Assembly: GCA_030039095.1 (NCBI GenBank)
Contig: JASHQP010000136.1
Span: forward strand, 1-12,570
From: Streptosporangiaceae bacterium
GTDB lineage: Bacteria > Actinomycetota > Actinomycetes > Streptosporangiales > Streptosporangiaceae
DNA: 12,570 bases
Direction: 5' to 3'
Below, piece after piece: positions 1 to 6,859 of this stretch. Under the pieces are notes generated by a model. The model had not been told where the DNA came from and searched no databases. It saw only the letters and a list, made by a program, of their open reading frames with translations. The position numbers and the translations under genes were made by a program. The number at the start of each line of letters is the position of its first letter. Positions within the stretch are counted from its first letter, which is position 1.

Positions 1-2
1 CC

Positions 3-1211
3 GCGACCGCGGGCCACGCGCCGATCGGCCGGGCGCTGCAGGCACAGATCCGCGCCCTGAAGCCGCGCGCCGTGCTCGCGGTCAGCGTGCCCGGCGGCGA
101 TCTCACGGCCTCGCTGCCCGGGATCCGCGTGGTCACGGACCCGGCGAGGCTGCCCACCACGACGCCTCCCCCGCCCTTGGGCCAGGTGGCACTGCTCGTG
201 CGCCAGGGTTACGACGGCGCCGGGACCGTGGCAGCGGTGAGCACCGCGCGGGCCGCTGGCGCGCGGGTGATCGCCGTCACCGGCCACGACCCGCAGACCG
301 ACCCGGCCGTGATTACCGCGCTGGCGGCCATGCGCCCGCGGCAGGTCGTGGCGATCGGCGCCGGGTTCGGGCCGGCCGGGCTGCTGGCACCACGCGTGGC
401 CGTGGCCGAGACCGGGGCGCAGCTGCCCGGCGGCGGGCAGGTTCTGTTCCCCGGGCACCGGCTGGTCGCGCTGTACGGGCATCCCGGCACGCCTTCGCTC
501 GGCGCACTGGGCGAGCAGGGCCTGCGGGCCAGCATCCAGCGGGCCCGGATGCTCGCCGCCGCGTACCGGCCGCTGAGCGGGGCCCCCGTGGTGCCCGCGT
601 TCGAGATCATCGCCACCGTCGCCGAGGCATCCCCTGGGCCGGACGGTGACTACTCCTACCAGACGCCGGTGGCGGTGCTGCGGCCCTGGGTCAGGCGGGC
701 GAGCGCGGCGGGGCTGTACGTGATCCTCGACCTGCAGGCCGGGCGGGCCAGCCTGATGGCACAGGCCAGGGCGTACACGTCGCTGCTGAAGCTGCCCGAC
801 GTCGGACTGGCGATCGACCCGGAGTGGAAGCTGCTGCCCGGCCAGCTGCCGCTCCGGCAGATCGGCAGCGTCAGCATCGGGCAGGTCAACCGCGTCGCCG
901 GGTGGCTCGCGGCGCTGACCGCCCGGTACCGGCTGCCCCAGAAACTGCTCGTGCTGCACCAGTTCAGGCTGTCGATGATCAGCGACGAGCAGCGGCTCGA
1001 CACCAGCTACGGCGACCTGGCGATCGTCATCCACATGGACGGGCAGGGCACCCCGCTGGACAAGGACCAGACCTGGGATGCGGTGACCGCGGCCGCCCCC
1101 TCCGGCGTGTTCTTCGGCTGGAAGAACTTCTTCGTCAAGGACCACCCGATGATGGACCCACAGGAGACGATGGCCAGGACACCGCAGCCCGTCATGATCT
1201 CCTACCAGTGA
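3..1211 (+). CDS. Probable envelope-associated protein of unrecognised function, 5' end missing
   Basis: The reading frame is already open at base 3 and runs to TGA at 1209-1211, so the true start lies before the window; the GTG at 72 has no convincing ribosome site and is probably internal. About 400 residues are visible. The first half is Ala/Gly/Val-rich alternating segments (for example LVRQGYDGAGTVAAVSTARA, ARVIAVTGHD, QVVAIGAGFG), resembling a repeated Rossmann-like or cell-wall-binding-repeat-2 fold. The second half (from about PVVPAFEIIATVAEASPG) has alternating strands and helices with acidic strand ends (YVILDLQAGR, VGLAIDPEWKL, LAIVIHMDGQG) and could be a TIM-barrel-like domain. 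It resembles conserved actinobacterial lipoprotein-like hypotheticals I know of, but I cannot name it. It has no visible link to the genes downstream. The fold statements are inference from pattern only. Confidence 0.75.
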   Translation, partial: ATAGHAPIGRALQAQIRALKPRAVLAVSVPGGDLTASLPGIRVVTDPARLPTTTPPPPLGQVALLVRQGYDGAGTVAAVSTARAAGARVIAVTGHDPQTDPAVITALAAMRPRQVVAIGAGFGPAGLLAPRVAVAETGAQLPGGGQVLFPGHRLVALYGHPGTPSLGALGEQGLRASIQRARMLAAAYRPLSGAPVVPAFEIIATVAEASPGPDGDYSYQTPVAVLRPWVRRASAAGLYVILDLQAGRASLMAQARAYTSLLKLPDVGLAIDPEWKLLPGQLPLRQIGSVSIGQVNRVAGWLAALTARYRLPQKLLVLHQFRLSMISDEQRLDTSYGDLAIVIHMDGQGTPLDKDQTWDAVTAAAPSGVFFGWKNFFVKDHPMMDPQETMARTPQPVMISYQ

Positions 1212-1216
1212 CCGCG

Positions 1217-1377
1217 CTAGCGGGCGGGGCTCAGCTCGAATCCGTGGGTGTTGCCACTGCTGTCGATGTAGAAGCCGACGACCACGCCGGTGTCAGCGCC
1301 GAAACGGCGCCTGCGATCAGCAACAGTCGATGCGGGCGGTGCTGGCCGCGAGCCGCCATGCCGAGTTTGCGCGTCAT
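1217..1377 (-). pseudogene. Remnant of a secreted HAF-repeat protein (signal peptide plus last repeat, frames differ)
   Basis: Read on the minus strand from ATG at 1377, the frame begins MTRKLGMAARGQHRPHR and continues LLLIAGAVSALTPA, which looks like a Sec signal peptide (basic n-region, hydrophobic core, Ala-rich end). Around 1288-1300 the sense content moves to another frame, which reads GVVVGFYIDSSGNTHGF and then ELSPAR before TAG at 1219-1217. The motif V-G-F/Y-x-D-S-S-G-N-T-H-G-F is the signature of HAF repeats, which normally occur many times in extracellular proteins of about 300-450 residues. Only one repeat is left, so the middle of the gene appears deleted with loss of frame. There is no strong ribosome site before the ATG. 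The HAF end is seen clearly; joining it to the signal peptide as one former gene is inference. Confidence 0.5.
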
Positions 1378-1473
1378 GGGCGGTTAGTCTTCCGTGTCGT
1401 AGTAGCACTCCCGTAGCGAACACGTGTCGCTGCCTCGGAGCACCCCGCGCGCCCCAACCCGGGTGGAGGTCGC

Positions 1474-2407
1474 ATGACGCCGAAGCTGGAGTTCTGCCTG
1501 CTCGGGCCCGTCGTGGTGCGCAGCGGAGGAGAGCCCTTGCCGTTACCGCGCGGCAGGCAGCGGGCGGTGCTGGCGGTGCTGTTGCTGAACTCGGGCCGGG
1601 CAGTGTCGGTCGGCGAGATCGCCGAAACGCTGTGGGGGCCCGCGCCGCTGCCGTCAGCCCCGGCGACCATACGGAACTACGTGAAGCGGCTGCGCCGGGT
1701 GCTCGGCGACGCGGGCCATACCCGGATCATCACCCGGCCTCCCGGCTATGCGATCCGGGTTGATCCCGGGGAACTGGACGCGGCCCGGTTCGAAGTCTTG
1801 CTCCAGGGCGCGCGCGATGCCGCAGTCGGCTGGGAGCCACCGAGCGGCGCTGGCCATCTACCTGGAGGCCGGCGACCGCGCCGGTGAAGCCAGAGAGTTG
1901 CACCATCTCGGGGTCATCGAGCTGCGGCAGGGCCGGTACGACCATGCCGCCGGGTACCTGCTGCGGTCGCTGGCGCTGTTCCGAGACGCGGGCCTGCGGT
2001 CCGGCGAGGCCCTCGTGCTGGGCAACCTCGGCGAGCTCGAGCTGCGGCAGGGCCATTACCGGCAGGCCGCCGGGCATCTGAGGCGTTCGCTCGGGCTGGG
2101 CCGCGCGATCGGCAGCCGGCTGTGCCAGGCCCAGGCGCTGGCCCGGCTGGGTGTTGCCGAGTTGCGGGAGGGGCGCCACCGGCTGGCCATCGGCCATCTC
2201 CAGACCTCGCTGGCGCTGCACCGCCAGGCCGGCAATTGCTCCGGTCAGGCCGAGGCGCTCAACGGTCTGGGGGAAGCGTTCCTCGCCGCGAGCGAGGCCA
2301 GCCAGGCGAACGCCTGGCACGCCGCCGCGCTGGCCCTGGCGATCAAGTGCGGTGACAAGCGCGAGCAGGCGCGGGCCCGCAGCGGCCTGGCCAGCGCCTG
2401 CGGCTAA
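1474..2407 (+). pseudogene. Decayed AfsR/SARP-type transcriptional regulator (DNA-binding head and TPR tail only)
   Basis: ATG 1474 follows GGAGG at 1465-1469. The first frame encodes an OmpR/SARP-type winged helix (residues about 5-95: LEFCLLGPVVVRSGG, GRQRAVLAVLLLNSGR, then IRNYVKRLRRVLGD and RPPGYAIRVDPGELDAARFE) and the first residues of the BTAD domain. After about 1817-1845 this frame loses meaning and stops at 1887. The +1-shifted frame takes over with three TPR units of 40 residues (each with ELRxGxxxxAxGxLxxSLxL) and an AfsR-like end, closing at TAA 2405-2407. Intact family members carry a full BTAD and usually an NB-ARC ATPase between these parts and are roughly 600-1000 residues long; here all of that is missing. 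The TPR units show as 120-bp direct repeats. A shortened TPR protein from ATG 1817 is possible but has no good ribosome site. Confidence 0.75.
1919..2054 (+). repeat. 120-bp direct repeat units encoding TPRs
   Basis: The 16-mer GAGCTGCGGCAGGGCC occurs at 1919-1934 and again at 2039-2054, exactly 120 bases apart; a degenerate third copy (gagttgcgggaggggc) begins near 2159. This is the 40-residue periodicity of the TPR tail of the decayed regulator, not a mobile or regulatory repeat. Confidence 0.8.
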
Positions 2408-3285
2408 GCGGGCACCGGGGCTGGAGCGGCCTGGCTGGGGCTGAACTTGTCCCATAGCGACGCGGAGTTGAGCGTCTGAATATGGTTCATCATGTATTCC
2501 TGGCCCACATCGACCGGGTAACGGTCGGCGAAGTTCACCCGCTCGACCGTCTCATCCCGGGTCCAGCCCTTGGCCACCGCCGCCGCTACCGCGCTCGTCC
2601 AGTCGAGCAGGACCGATCGCTGTGTGGCCAGGTACTCCTTTGTCGTCACCGGCCCGTGCCCTGGTATGACGTGATCCACGCCCAGACCCCGCAACACCTC
2701 CAGCGCGGCGATCCACTGGTCGACGTCCGAAGTCATCAGCCAGGTCTGGCACTCAGAGAAGACGGTGTCCCCGGTGAACACCACACGCTCCTCCGGAACG
2801 TAAACGGCCACCTGGCCGGGTGTGTGGCCCGGAGTGTGGATCAGCTGGAAGGTGTGGTTCCCCACCCGCAGCTCCAGATCACCGGTGAAGACGATCTGCC
2901 CACGGTTCGGGTCGGCGTAGTAGGTCTCACGGTCAGGAAACAGAGCGGCGCCTTCTGGGTCGTCGGTGGGGATGGCCTCCGCCGCATAGGCGAACGGGTC
3001 AAGGTCCGCCGTGGGCACCATGAAGTTGTCGTGAACGCCGCGGTGGTGCGTAACCGGCCCGGCGCCTTTGAAGTAGTAGTTGCCGAAGATGTGATCGACG
3101 TGGTGCTCGGTGTTGATCACGTAGCGGATCGGCCCGTGTGACTCAGCTTCCTTACGCATGGCCACCGCCCTGGACGGCAGCTGCGGCGTGTCGATCACGA
3201 CGACCCCTTTTGACGTCACCACGTAGCTGGGGTTGCAGCCCCGGATCTTGGTCGTCGTGAACACGTTCGGGGTCACATTCTCCAC
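2404..3285 (-). CDS. MBL-fold metallo-hydrolase, copy 1
   Basis: A 293-residue metallo-beta-lactamase-fold hydrolase, probably cytoplasmic (no signal peptide). The GTG start at 3285 is chosen because AGGAGG lies just upstream and because its N-terminus then aligns without gaps to the second copy at 6860-7729; an upstream ATG at 3372 would add 29 unmatched residues. Metal-site residues are visible: E60-H61-H62-V63-D64-H65 (the usual HxHxDH with Glu for the first His), H154 in HTPGHTPGQ, D173 in FTGDT and H210 in IPGHG. The family hydrolyses lactones, thioesters, amides, cyclic imides and other bonds; the substrate cannot be told from this sequence. It is transcribed away from the GntR gene at 3570, from a promoter overlapped by operator A. 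Its TAG overlaps the TAA of the decayed regulator (tail to tail). Roughly 70% identical by eye to copy 2. Confidence 0.9.
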   Translation of the reverse strand: MENVTPNVFTTTKIRGCNPSYVVTSKGVVVIDTPQLPSRAVAMRKEAESHGPIRYVINTEHHVDHIFGNYYFKGAGPVTHHRGVHDNFMVPTADLDPFAYAAEAIPTDDPEGAALFPDRETYYADPNRGQIVFTGDLELRVGNHTFQLIHTPGHTPGQVAVYVPEERVVFTGDTVFSECQTWLMTSDVDQWIAALEVLRGLGVDHVIPGHGPVTTKEYLATQRSVLLDWTSAVAAAVAKGWTRDETVERVNFADRYPVDVGQEYMMNHIQTLNSASLWDKFSPSQAAPAPVPA

Positions 3286-3413
3286 GCCTCGCCTCCTCAG
3301 CGGTCTCTCATCCAGGCCACGCCATGGCGGTTGAGCCAGGCTCCGCCCGGCCGTCGGCGAACGCCGGTGCAACGGGCCGGAGCGCCCCCGCGCAGGAGCC
3401 CCGTTGGTGCCCT

Positions 3414-3427
3414 ATAATCGATTCTCG
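3414..3427. promoter_or_regulatory. Operator A: ATAATCGATTCTCG
   Basis: This 14-mer is repeated exactly at 6641-6654 before the isochorismatase-like gene. Its core AATCGATT is palindromic. It lies between the divergent MBL-1 and GntR-1 genes and overlaps the MBL-1 -10 box, a position suited to repression. Binding by one or both GntR/FCD proteins of the window is inferred from position and repetition. Confidence 0.6.
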
Positions 3428-3443
3428 ATGTCATTCATGTCAA
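3414..3443 (-). promoter_or_regulatory. Candidate promoter for MBL hydrolase copy 1
   Basis: On the minus strand, TTGACA (3443-3438), an 18-base spacer and GATTAT (3419-3414) form a plausible sigma-70-type promoter. The expected start near 3407 would give a leader of about 120 bases. Operator A covers the -10 box. On the plus strand the same spot contains a perfect TATAAT (3413-3418) that could serve the divergent GntR gene, though no good -35 box precedes it. Confidence 0.5.
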
Positions 3444-3525
3444 CGTGGGTCGTTTTGGCGCTGCTTCCCGTCCGGGCCGAGAGCGGGATGAGGGCATCGG
3501 TGACCACCCGGAAGATCATCACCGG

Positions 3526-3533
3526 TGGTACCA
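3526..3533. promoter_or_regulatory. Palindrome TGGTACCA upstream of GntR gene 1
   Basis: An 8-base palindrome of the TGGT/ACCA type often seen in FadR-subfamily GntR operators, 36 bases before the GTG at 3570. It occurs only here among the four promoter regions, so it may be an extra autoregulatory site or chance. Confidence 0.25.
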
Positions 3534-3569
3534 TCCGCGATAGCCTGCCGCTGGCGAGGAGAAGCCCCG

Positions 3570-4334
3570 GTGCCTGATCGCGTGACCCGCTCCGTCCTTG
3601 CAGAGCAGATCAAAGAACTCCTCCTCGAAGACATCCTGAGCGGCGTCTATGCCCCCGATTCTCGGATCGTCGAGACCCTCTTGGCCCGGGAACTCGGGAC
3701 CAGCCAGGCTCCGGTCCGCGAGGCCCTTCGGGGCCTGGAAGCGCTGGGCGTGGTGGAACTGACCCCGTTCCGGGGCGCCCGCGTCCGCCGGCCGGACCGC
3801 GATGAGCTGGTCGAGGCGTATGTCGTTCGCTCGGAGATCGAGTCGCTCGGGGCGCGCCTCGGCGTCCCCCGGATATCGGACCGCGATATCGACGAACTTT
3901 CCGATCTGGCAGAGCAGATGCACGCCGCCGCTCGGGCGGGCGATGGGCGCAAGGTCGCGTCCGCGGACACCGCGTTCCACGGCCTGATCGTGAAGCTGTC
4001 GGGCAACGCCACGCTGACGCGGGTGTGGCGCTCGCTGGAGCCCCTCTCGCGCACCTACATGACGCTGGTGGTGCCGGGAGCCGATCCCAACTGGACGGCC
4101 GATCTTCATGACCCGGTCCTGGAGGCCCTGCGCCGTCGCGACAAGCGCGCGGTGGTGCGAGCCTTGAAGAGCCACTTTGACCAGGCGAGTGCCATGCTCG
4201 CCAGCAAGCTGGTCGAGCCGGACGCCAGCCAGGTTGCCGCGACCGGGGCACCCCCCGCCGCGGCAGGCGACGCCGCCGAGCATGGCCGCCTCGGTGAGCG
4301 GCACCGGCGCCAGGCCCGCAAGGCTCTCGGCTGA
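3570..4334 (+). CDS. GntR-family regulator with FCD domain (FadR/VanR type), copy 1
   Basis: A 254-residue transcription factor. GTG 3570 is chosen over the upstream ATG at 3525 because GAGGAGAAG (3555-3563) sits at a proper distance and the numbering then matches the paralogue at 7755-8411 residue for residue. The winged helix (about residues 6-74) contains the recognition-helix stretch GTSQAPVREALR (43-54), identical in the paralogue. The FCD ligand domain (about 78-210) has the expected metal or ligand residues D133, H137, H180 and H202. A polar, Ala/Arg-rich tail of about 40 residues after 215 is absent from the paralogue. It is transcribed away from MBL-1 and converges on the permease gene across a hairpin. 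Such regulators usually repress catabolic operons until a small carboxylate or related metabolite binds. The likely targets are the ATCGAT sites of this window, by inference. Confidence 0.9.
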   Translation: MPDRVTRSVLAEQIKELLLEDILSGVYAPDSRIVETLLARELGTSQAPVREALRGLEALGVVELTPFRGARVRRPDRDELVEAYVVRSEIESLGARLGVPRISDRDIDELSDLAEQMHAAARAGDGRKVASADTAFHGLIVKLSGNATLTRVWRSLEPLSRTYMTLVVPGADPNWTADLHDPVLEALRRRDKRAVVRALKSHFDQASAMLASKLVEPDASQVAATGAPPAAAGDAAEHGRLGERHRRQARKALG

Positions 4335-4343
4335 GTTCCCCCG

Positions 4344-4369
4344 TGGGCGCCCGGGGCCGGGCGCCCACC
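4344..4369. terminator. Bidirectional hairpin terminator between convergent genes
   Basis: Perfect 12-base stem GTGGGCGCCCGG (4344-4355) and CCGGGCGCCCAC (4358-4369) around a GG centre; the end pairs would open to form the loop. It lies between the stops of GntR-1 (4334) and the permease (4382), so it can end both transcripts. There is no T-run, as is common for actinobacterial terminators. Confidence 0.75.
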
Positions 4370-4381
4370 AGCCTCGCTGGC

Positions 4382-5875
4382 TCAGCTGGCGACTTCCGCT
4401 TCGACATCGGCCTTCGCCGATGTCTGCGGCGTCACGCCGCGCTCCGGGAAAATGGCCAGCAGCACCAGGTACACCACCGTCGCCGTCACGCCGGCGCTGG
4501 TGAAGCTCAAGTCGACCCCGCCGACGCTCGCCGAGAGAGGCCCGGAAAAGATCGTGGTCGTCTCGAACATCAGCCCGACCACGATGCCGGCCGCGAAGGC
4601 CGTGATCGCCCGGAAGTTCAGGCCGTACGTGAACCAGTATGGCCCGCGCGCCCCGGGAACCGCGAAAGCGTGCAGGGCAGCGGGGTAGAAGAAACCGTGC
4701 CGCCGCCAGTTCCCGACGATCGTGACCATCATCCAGGACGTAATGATCACGATCATGATCGTGACAAAAGAGTCGATGGTGTTGACGGCGTTGAGCTCGA
4801 TCACCCCGATGTATGCGACCGCGAAGACGATGACGCCGATGATGAGCGCGACAACGGTGCGGCGCAGGAAGAACAGCAGGGTCTGCAGGTCGAGCGCTGA
4901 GTTGTACACGCCGGGACCGCCGTTGACCACGTTGCCGAGGAAGCCGTACAGCATCAGCGGAACCACGAACCAGAGCGGGGACCGGGCAAAGGCCCCGTTG
5001 ACGAACGCGGCGTCCACATTGGTGTAGGAGGACGTGATGAAGGCGCCGAAGATCAGCGCCAGCCAGCAGCCGACGAACAGGCTCAGCCCGGACCAGAGCC
5101 CGAGGGTGCGGGGGCGTGTGTTGCGCGGCATGTAGCGGCCGTAATCGTTGGGCCACGTCGCGTAGCTCACCGGTATCGAGCAGGCGAGCGTCACGGTCAG
5201 GAACCAGGTCGGCCAGAACGTGCCCAGCAGGTAATGGCCACCGGGCAGCACGTGGAAGTGCGGCGCATACACGGCCACCATCGCCAGCTGAAGGACGACC
5301 GCGATCACGAGCCAGACCCGGTAACTCGCGACGAGCGTTGCGTGGCCGAGATAGCCGATCACGATCACGGCCACGCACGCGATCGCCATTCCTACGGCCA
5401 GGGCGCCGTTGCCGGTCGGCGTGTTGAACAGCCGGTGGAAGCCGTCGATGAACGCCTGCCCGGTGGTCCAGGCGATGATCGCGAGAAAGCCGACGTCGAT
5501 GAGCAGCGAGATGCCCGAGCCGATCAGGCGGCCCTGGACGCCGAAGAAGGCCCCGCTGGTCACCGACTGGTTCGTCCCGGTGAGGGGGCCGGTCAGTGAC
5601 GTCAGCGCGATCAGCGCCGAGCCGATCGCCAGCCCGAGCGTCACCGCCGCCACGGTCGCCCACCAGCCGAGCCCCCAGGTGATCGGGAACGAGCCGAAGA
5701 TGACGATCACGAAGCTGAACTGCACCGCCACGAAGGCCGCGGCCAGGTTCTTGGGGCTCGAATGACGTTCGATATCGGGAATCTGGTCGATGCCGCGGTT
5801 CTCCACCTTGCCGACCGCGTCGATTCCCTTGCCGGCCTCGACCGCGTACTCGTGGGACCGCGCCTGCTCTGCCAT
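4382..5875 (-). CDS. NCS1-family nucleobase/heterocycle:cation symporter
   Basis: A 497-residue integral membrane carrier of the nucleobase:cation symporter-1 family (cytosine, uracil, allantoin, hydantoin, thiamine and related ligands). After a hydrophilic N-terminus of about 45 residues there are around 12 hydrophobic segments, beginning LAAAFVAVQFSFVIVIFGSF (44-63). Family marks are PLTGTNQSVTSGAFFG (97-112), WPNDYGRYMP (241-250, the NDYxRY/ADYxRY region) and GGPGVYNSALDLQTL (319-333). The length is normal and the gene looks intact. ATG 5875 has AGGAG (5886-5882) at six bases. It follows the isochorismatase-like gene by 51 bases and is probably cotranscribed from the promoter near 6662-6691. 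Context suggests uptake of the substrate of this island; the exact ligand cannot be told. Confidence 0.9.
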   Translation of the reverse strand: MAEQARSHEYAVEAGKGIDAVGKVENRGIDQIPDIERHSSPKNLAAAFVAVQFSFVIVIFGSFPITWGLGWWATVAAVTLGLAIGSALIALTSLTGPLTGTNQSVTSGAFFGVQGRLIGSGISLLIDVGFLAIIAWTTGQAFIDGFHRLFNTPTGNGALAVGMAIACVAVIVIGYLGHATLVASYRVWLVIAVVLQLAMVAVYAPHFHVLPGGHYLLGTFWPTWFLTVTLACSIPVSYATWPNDYGRYMPRNTRPRTLGLWSGLSLFVGCWLALIFGAFITSSYTNVDAAFVNGAFARSPLWFVVPLMLYGFLGNVVNGGPGVYNSALDLQTLLFFLRRTVVALIIGVIVFAVAYIGVIELNAVNTIDSFVTIMIVIITSWMMVTIVGNWRRHGFFYPAALHAFAVPGARGPYWFTYGLNFRAITAFAAGIVVGLMFETTTIFSGPLSASVGGVDLSFTSAGVTATVVYLVLLAIFPERGVTPQTSAKADVEAEVAS

Positions 5876-5926
5876 GAAGGGCTCCTCCCGCCGAGGGTCC
5901 GCTGGACCGCTGGATGTTCTGCGCCG

Positions 5927-6628
5927 CTATTGCTTGAGCTCACTCTCGAACTCGTCCAGCGTCAGCACGTCCCCGAGCCCGATGGCGAAATCGCGCAGCG
6001 CGGCGATGTACTGACCGCTGCCGGGGTGCTCCGGCCCGATCGGGTCGTTGATGGCCGTGGTGCAGTCGGCCAGGACGATCACCTTGTAGTCGCGTGAGAA
6101 CGCATCCTCGACCGTGTAACGCACGCAGAAGCCGGTGGTGACCCCGATCATCACCAGCGTGTCGACGTGAGGAAGATGCTGCAGCCAGGTGTCGAGCGGA
6201 GTGCCGTAGAACGAGGAGTAACGGCTCTTGTCGAAGACGGGCTCGCCGTCCAGGGGAGCCAGCTCTTCGACGATCTCGGTTGCCTCGTTCGTCCAGGACG
6301 GGCCCGCCGGGGTGCCGGCCTGCCACGTCGGCCACTTATGCGCCCACATGCCCACGTCCCACCCGTCGCCGCGCAGGCCCCAGCGCGAGAAGATCACCTG
6401 GATACCGGCCCGCCGACAGAGGTCCACTGCCCGGGCCGAGTTCTCCACCACCTCTTCCGCGGAAGGAGCGCCGTCGCCACCGGGGAGGTAGGCCGCCTGT
6501 CCGGGCCGGAGGAAGAACTTCTGCATGTCGACGACCAGCAGTGCCGTCCGCGCCGGGTCGATGTGCTCCGTGACCCGGTACCGCCGGTTGAGGATCTCGT
6601 CCAGGTCGAGGGCAAAGCGTCCGGTCAC
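5927..6628 (-). CDS. Isochorismatase-like cysteine hydrolase (probable amidohydrolase)
   Basis: A 233-residue soluble enzyme of the isochorismatase-like superfamily, which includes nicotinamidase, N-carbamoylsarcosine amidase, biuret hydrolase and RutB. The catalytic triad is visible: D34 in LLVVDMQ, K134 in FDKSRYSSF and C168 in GVTTGFCVRYT. The usual cis-peptide V-T-T precedes the cysteine. With a nucleophilic Cys it most probably cleaves an amide or ureido bond rather than isochorismate. GTG 6628 has GGAGGA (6639-6634) five bases upstream, and operator B lies one base beyond that, so a bound repressor would mask the ribosome site region. It is the first gene of a two-gene operon with the NCS1 permease, a pairing typical of uptake and hydrolysis of nitrogenous ring compounds. 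The specific substrate is not inferable. Confidence 0.9.
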   Translation of the reverse strand: MTGRFALDLDEILNRRYRVTEHIDPARTALLVVDMQKFFLRPGQAAYLPGGDGAPSAEEVVENSARAVDLCRRAGIQVIFSRWGLRGDGWDVGMWAHKWPTWQAGTPAGPSWTNEATEIVEELAPLDGEPVFDKSRYSSFYGTPLDTWLQHLPHVDTLVMIGVTTGFCVRYTVEDAFSRDYKVIVLADCTTAINDPIGPEHPGSGQYIAALRDFAIGLGDVLTLDEFESELKQ

Positions 6629-6640
6629 GGCAATCCTCCG

Positions 6641-6654
6641 ATAATCGATTCTCG
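6641..6654. promoter_or_regulatory. Operator B: ATAATCGATTCTCG
   Basis: Exact 14-base copy of operator A, placed 13 bases before the GTG of the isochorismatase-like gene and just after its predicted transcription start. The shared spelling links this operon to the MBL-1/GntR-1 promoter region. Confidence 0.6.
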
Positions 6655-6661
6655 TTTGCGA

Positions 6662-6691
6662 ACCCTAACAACCGCCGGAGCGGCCCGTCAA
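6662..6691 (-). promoter_or_regulatory. Candidate promoter of the hydrolase-permease operon
   Basis: Minus strand: TTGACG (6691-6686), an 18-base spacer and TAGGGT (6667-6662), an actinobacterial-style TAnnnT -10 box. The predicted start at about 6655 abuts operator B. The rest of the gap up to 6859 is GC-rich and holds only the terminator-like hairpin near 6821-6840. Confidence 0.4.
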
Positions 6692-6820
6692 CGCTTGCTT
6701 CCCGGCGCTGAAGGCGCGTCTGCTCCAGACCGCGGGCGCGCCGGAACGCGCCGTGGCGCGGGGCGGATCACGGGGCGAGCGTGTGGGCGCCGCCAGATGT
6801 GTCCAGGGGCGGAGCGCCGC

Positions 6821-6840
6821 CGGCGGCCGCCCAGCCGCCG
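6821..6840 (-). terminator. Possible terminator of the GntR-2/MBL-2 operon
   Basis: CGGCGGC (6821-6827) pairs with GCCGCCG (6834-6840) around a six-base loop, about 20 bases past the MBL-2 stop. In such GC-rich DNA a seven-base stem can arise by chance, so support is moderate. Confidence 0.4.
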
Positions 6841-6859
6841 CGGCCCCACTCATGGCGTT

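Noticed and set aside
1290..1473. Possible small plus-strand gene in front of the decayed regulator
   Set aside because: The open frames here are Arg/Ala/Pro-rich without ribosome sites; only the minus-strand signal-peptide remnant makes sense.
4747..4764. 18-base perfect palindrome TCACGATCATGATCGTGA
   Set aside because: It lies inside a membrane segment of the permease and is explained by codons for the residues VTIMIVI; no promoter or regulatory context.
3519..5663. 714-codon minus-strand frame spanning GntR-1 and the permease
   Set aside because: It is antisense to GntR-1 and out of frame with the permease; Arg/Pro/Gly-rich with no domain, and it would cross the strong terminator hairpin.
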